A stretch of 64,000 nt of DNA, from NCBI GenBank assembly GCA_003996215.1, contig QJPP01000286.1, forward strand, positions 744,001-808,000, read 5' to 3'. This DNA comes from Jaltomata sinuosa (taxonomy: Eukaryota; Streptophyta; Magnoliopsida; Solanales; Solanaceae). The position numbers were made by a program, and so were the translations under genes. Below are positions 59,547-64,000 of the stretch, piece by piece (position 1 is the first letter of the stretch; each line of letters opens with the position of its first letter). A model generated the notes under the pieces. The model made no database searches. It had not been told where the DNA came from and was given only the letters and a program-made list of their open reading frames with translations.

Positions 59547-60720
59547 ATGCCTCCTCGCAGAGCTAATGCATGCAATGCTAAAACTAATCCTCCAGCCCCG
59601 AACCATGAGGTTACGAATGCAGAGTTTCATAATGCAATCCAACTATTGGCTCAGATCGTAGCCATTAAGGCTAATCAACAGGCCCCAGTTCCTCCGAATC
59701 CGAATGGTGGGTCAGCTGCAGCCCAGGTTTAAGATTTTGTTTGCATGAATCTGCTAGAGTTTATGAGGCCGAAGGTTGGTAAGGACCCACAAAATTTCAT
59801 TGATGAGATCAAGAAGATTCTTGAGGTGATGCAAGTGTTTGGTACTGATAGTGTTGAGTTAGCATTCTACCAACTAAAGGATGTGGCTCATATCTGGTTC
59901 ACGCAGTGGAAAGATAACAGGGATGTGAATGCAGCTCCTGTGACATGAGATTGTTTTACTGGAGCTTTTCTGGACAGGTTCTTCTGGAGGAAATTGAGAG
60001 AGGCTAGGGCCCAAGAGTTTATGAATCTAATGCAGGGATCGATGTCAGTCCAGGAATATAGGCTGAAGTTCACCCAGCTTTCCAGGTATGCCCCACATAT
60101 AGTGGCCGATCCGAGGGCACAAATGGGCAAGTTTTTGTATGGGGTATCTGATTTGGTGAAGACAGAGTGCAGGAATGCTATGCTATTAGGGGATATGGAT
60201 ATCTCTAGGCTGATGACCCATGCGCAATAGGTTGAGGAGGATAAGCTTAAGGAGATGGGTCGGGATAATAAGAAGGCTAGGACAGGCAACTATGAATATT
60301 CTCAGCAAAGGTCAGGCGGTGGGAATCACTCATAGTTCCAGTAGAAGTCGGCAGCCCCAACACTTTCATCAGTTAGTGCGTCATCTCCCAGGCCCCGGCA
60401 GGATCAGAAAAAATGAGCACCAGGCTTAAAATCTCAGGGCAGTGTCTTAGGTAACCGTACTTTTCCAGCCTGCCCCAAGTGTGGTAAAAATTATCCAGGT
60501 GAGTGTTTGGCTGGCAGAGAAGGGTGTTTTGGGTGTGGTTAGCTTGGCCATAGGTTGAAGGAGTGCCCTTCTACCAGGCAAGGAAAAGGAGGTAACAAAG
60601 CTCAGTCTACCACTTCAGCAGCTCCAGCAGGCCGTACAGCTCAACAGAGTACCACTTTCAGAAAAGGTGGTAGTCAGTGTCAGAGCTGTCTCTATGCCAT
60701 GTCTTCACGTCAAGATTAGG
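59547..60720 (+). pseudogene. gag region of gypsy element 2, broken
   Basis: ATG at 59,547 (MPPRRANACNAK). Core segments: EVTNAEFHNAIQLLAQ, FIDEIKKILEVMQV, YQLKDVAHIWFTQWKD (59,860-59,910) and SVQEYRLKFTQLSRYAPHIV (60,040-60,100). Zinc knuckles: CPKCGKNYPGEC (60,473-60,508) and CFGCG, stop, LGHRLKECP (60,529-60,570). Stops at 59,730 (TAA), 59,946 (TGA) and 60,228 (TAG), and shifts of frame after 60,220. Confidence 0.87.
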
Positions 60721-60734
60721 AGAGTTCACCAGAT

Positions 60735-63700
60735 GTAGTCACTGGTATGTTATCAGTCTTCTCTCTTGATGCTTATGCCTTGTTAGACCCAAGGGATTCC
60801 CTATCTTTTATAACCCCGTATGTTGTATGTAAATTCAGAGCCAGCCCTAAAAAACTCTTAGAACCCATCCCAGTCTCCACTCCAGTTGGTGAGTCAGTTA
60901 TACCTATGAGGGTGTATAGAGATTGCCCAGTTTTAGTCCTTCATAAAGTCACCTCAGCAGATTTAGCAGAGTTAGATAGACCGACTTTGATGTCATTCTT
61001 GGCATGGATTAGCTACACGCCTATTATGCCTCAGTCGACTGCAGGGCCAGAGTCGTGGAATTCAAGTTTCCAAATGAGCCTGTCTTAGAGTGGCAGGGTA
61101 GTCCTCCTTCATCAAAAGGTCATTTCATATCTTATCTCAAAGCTAAAAAGATAATCTCAAAGGGGTACATCTACCATATAGTTCAGGTTAAGGATTTCGA
61201 GTCTGAGACCCTACCTTTCCAGTCAGTTCCTGTAGTCAATAAGTTTCTAGAGGTGTTTCCTGATGATCTGCCCAGATTCCCTCCTAAGCAGGAGATCGAC
61301 TTTGGGATAGATCTTCTTCCAGATACGCAGCCCATATCTATTTCTCCCTATAGAATGGCTCCAGTTGAGCTTAAAGAGTTGAAAGGACAGCTCAAAGACC
61401 TCCTAGATAAGGGCTTCATCAAACCCCAATATCTCTCCATGGGGTGCCCCAGTTCTCTTCGTGCGTAAGAAAGATGACTCCCTCAGGATGTACATAGACT
61501 ACCGTCAGTTGAACAAGGTCACAATAAAGAATAAGTATCCCATCCCTAGGATTGATGACTTGTTTGACCAGCTTTAGGGTGCCATCTATTTCTCCAAGAT
61601 TGACCTTAGATCCGGTTATCATCAGCTCAGAGTTAAAAAGGGTGACATTCCGAAGACAGCCTTCAGAACTTGGTATGGTCACTACAAATTTGTGGTTATG
61701 TCTTTTGGACTAATGAATGCTCCTGCAACTTTTATGGACTTGATGAACAGGGTGTTTAAGCAGTATTTGGATATGTTTGTTATTGTCTTTATAGATTATA
61801 TACTAGTCTACTCGCGGAGTGAGGAGGAACATGCTAATCATTTGAGAGTGGTATTGCAAACTCTCAAGGATCGCCAGTTTTTCACCAAATTCAGTAAGTG
61901 TGAGTTTTGATTTCAGTCAGTTGCCTTTCTGGGTCATGTAGTGTCTAAGGAGGGTATTCGAGTGGATTCTCAGAAGATAGAGGCAGTAAAGAATTGGCCT
62001 AGACCCACCTCTTCGACAGACATTAGGAGCTTCTTGGGTTTGACTGGTTACTACAGGAGATTTGTTGAGGGGTTTTTGTCCATAGCTTCTCCATTGACTA
62101 GGATGACTCAGAGGAACGTCAAGTTTCAGTGGTCAAATGAGTGTGAGAGGAACTTCCAAGAGTTGAAAACTAGGCTGACCACAACCCCAATTTTGACTCT
62201 ACCAGAGGGTTTGGATGGTTTTATAGTACATTGTGATGCGTCCAAGGTTGGCCTAGGTTGTGTTCTGATGCAGCATGGTAAAGTTTTTGCATATGTCTCC
62301 AGACATCTTAAGACTCATGAGAAAAATTACCTGACTCATGATCTTGAGTTAGCAGTAGTGGTCTTTGCCTTGAATATTTGGAGACACTATTTGTATGGTA
62401 TCCATGTAGATGTGTTTACTGACCATAAGAGCCTTTAGTATGTGTTCACGCGAAGGAGTTGAATCTTCATCAGAGAAGGTGGCTAGATCTTATCAAGGAC
62501 TATGACATGAGTGTGCTTTACCATCCGAGTAAGGCCAATGTAGTAGCTGATACACCGAGTAGGTTGTCCATGGGTAGTGTGTCACAAGTTGAGGAAGGAA
62601 AGAAGGAACTAGCCAAAGATGTTCACAGGCTTGCGCAATTAGGGGTTCACCTCACATATTCAACAGAAGGTGGTGTCATTGTTCAGAATGTGTCCGAGTC
62701 TTCATTGGTAGCCGAGGTGAAGGAAAAGCAAGACAATGATCCCATCTTCCTTCAGTTAAAAGGCGTTGTCCAGCAGCAAAGAGTAGAGGTCTTCTCCCAA
62801 GGGGGAGATAATGTACTTCGTTACCAAGGTTTGGTTATGTGTTCCTGATGTAGGCGACTTGAGGCAATAGATTTTGACAGAGGCTCATAACTCCAGATAT
62901 TTCATCCATCCTGGTGCCACCAAGATGTACCGTGACTTACAGGAAGTTTATTGGTGGAATGGTATGAAGAGGGACATTGTTGACTTTGTGGCTAAGTGTT
63001 CCAATTGTCAGCGAGTGAAGGTAGAACATCAACGACCAGGTGATATGACTCAAGAAATGGACATTCCCACTTAGAAGTGGGAGGTGATCAATATGGAATT
63101 CATTACAGGTTTACCTCGTACTCGCAGATAACATGATTCTATTAGGGTGATTGTAGACAAGGTGACTAAGTCAGTCCACTTCTTAGCTATCAAGACTACC
63201 GATTCAGCAGAGACTACACCAGACTCTACATCCATAAGATAGTCAGGTTGCATGGAGTTACCTTATCCATCATCTCAGATAAGGGTACTCAGTTCACATC
63301 TCAATTTTGGAGATCATTCCAGAAGGGTCTTGGTACTCAGGTTAATCTTAGCACAACTTTTCACCTGCAGACAGATGGATAGGCAGAGCGTACCATTCAG
63401 ACTTTAGAGAATATGTTGAGAGCTTGTGTAATCGATTTCAAAGGTAATTGGGATGATCACTTACCGCTTATAGAATTTGCCTATAATAACAGTTTTCACT
63501 CTAGCATTCAGATGGCTCCGTATGAGGCACTCTATGGGCGAAGGTGTAGATCACCTATAGGCTAGTTTGAGGTAGATGAAGCAACTTTGATAGGCCCATA
63601 TTCAGTCCATGATACCATGAGAAGGTCCATCTTATTAGAGAAAGGTTGAAGGGGGCTCAAAGTCATCAGAAATCTTACTCAGATGTGAGAAGAAGAGAGC

Positions 63701-64000
63701 TAGAGTTTGAGGTTGATGATTGGGTCTTTCTGAAAGTGTCACCCATAAAGGGTGTGATGAGATTCAGTAAGAAGGGAAAACTTAGTCCCCGATATGTAGG
63801 CCCTTACAAAATTTTGAGGAGAGTTGGCAGAGTGGCCTATGAGACAGAGTTACCCGTAGACTTAGCATTGGTGCACCCAGTCTTCCATCCTTGTTGAAGA
63901 AATGCATCGGTGATCCAACTTTAGTTGTGCCTTTAGAAAGCGGGGGCGTGAAGGACAATCTCTCTTATGAAGAAGTCCTGGTTCAGATTCTTGATCGTTA
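60735..64000 (+). pseudogene. pol region of gypsy element 2, broken
   Basis: Protease near 60,780 reads LLDPRDSLSF where element 1 has LLDPGASLSF, so the active-site turn is lost. RT 61,330-61,910: the catalytic box is FIDYILVYS (61,790), with the second Asp changed to Tyr. RNase H 62,215-62,570: HCDASKVGLGCVL, THDLELAVVVF, FTDHKSL, VADTPSR. Integrase: His2Cys2 finger 62,880-63,030; the core begins MEFITGLP, so the first Asp is Glu; ISDKGTQFTSQF and QAERTIQTLE are kept. The chromodomain part lies beyond the window. Stops include 61,576, 61,907, 62,436, 62,868, 63,072 and 63,562. Confidence 0.9.

Larger units (their letters stand above)
57357..64000 (+). mobile_element. Ty3/gypsy retrotransposon 2 (Del/Tekay-like), right end cut by window
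   Basis: 5' LTR (57,357-59,331), primer-binding site, gag and pol through the integrase C-terminal region, ending inside the window edge. Same family as element 1 judging by LTR blocks and protein segments. In-frame stops at, among others, 59,730, 59,946, 60,228, 61,576, 61,907, 62,436 and 63,072 make it non-functional. The left flank is the family B LTR fragment. Confidence 0.93.

Overview
This is a plant nuclear genomic window, most likely from a repeat-rich Solanaceae genome. The organism call is an inference. It rests on two spliced host genes with GT-AG introns, on Del/Tekay-type Ty3/gypsy elements, and on RTE-type LINE tails ending in TGTTGTTGTTG, a tail I associate with Solanaceae DNA. 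No bacterial or organellar features and no CRISPR were seen. I did no systematic scan for tRNA genes; the only tRNA-like strings I noticed are primer-binding sites.

Left part (1-28.3 kb): a cut-off, decayed gypsy element on the + strand (1-6,857) has an LTR fragment of another family directly to its right (6,858-9,414), carrying a hairpin minisatellite. Next come a Tat/Ogre-like LTR on the minus strand (about 10.2-14.1 kb), a short gypsy LTR end (14.1-14.7 kb) and a short tandem repeat. A complete but dead gypsy element on the minus strand follows (15,125-26,249), then a PIF/Harbinger (ALP1/HARBI1-like) transposase pseudogene (26.5-27.8 kb).

Middle part (28.4-53.6 kb): two host genes in convergent orientation, their stop codons about 435 bp apart. 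The first is dihydropyrimidinase (PYD2, + strand, 13 exons, 532 codons), which I could join in frame from ATG to stop. The second, on the minus strand, is an unusual RIN4/NOI-family gene. It has a six-codon first exon, five successive exons of 60-62 codons that each encode one NOI (AvrRpt2-cleavage-type) repeat, and a last exon encoding a lysine-rich tail with two cysteines. All its introns are phase 0, and the introns beside the repeats resemble one another, so the gene appears to have grown by duplication of exon-plus-intron modules. It is the most interesting item in the window.

The introns of both genes are packed with transposons. There is an L1 LINE inside an older L1, and a hAT-like MITE inside an RTE LINE inside a TIR MITE. 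A 754-bp hAT-like MITE has a perfect 8-bp target duplication. There is also a Tourist MITE and several RTE tails. None of these interrupts a coding exon.

Right part (53.6-64 kb): AT-rich upstream DNA with a Stowaway MITE, then an LTR fragment with CTATAG palindromes and a second copy of the hairpin minisatellite. That fragment is interrupted by a second + strand gypsy element (57,357 to beyond the window end) with LTR, TATA box, primer-binding site, gag and pol, all broken. Most element boundaries come from reading terminal repeats and target duplications by eye. No alignments or database searches were possible.
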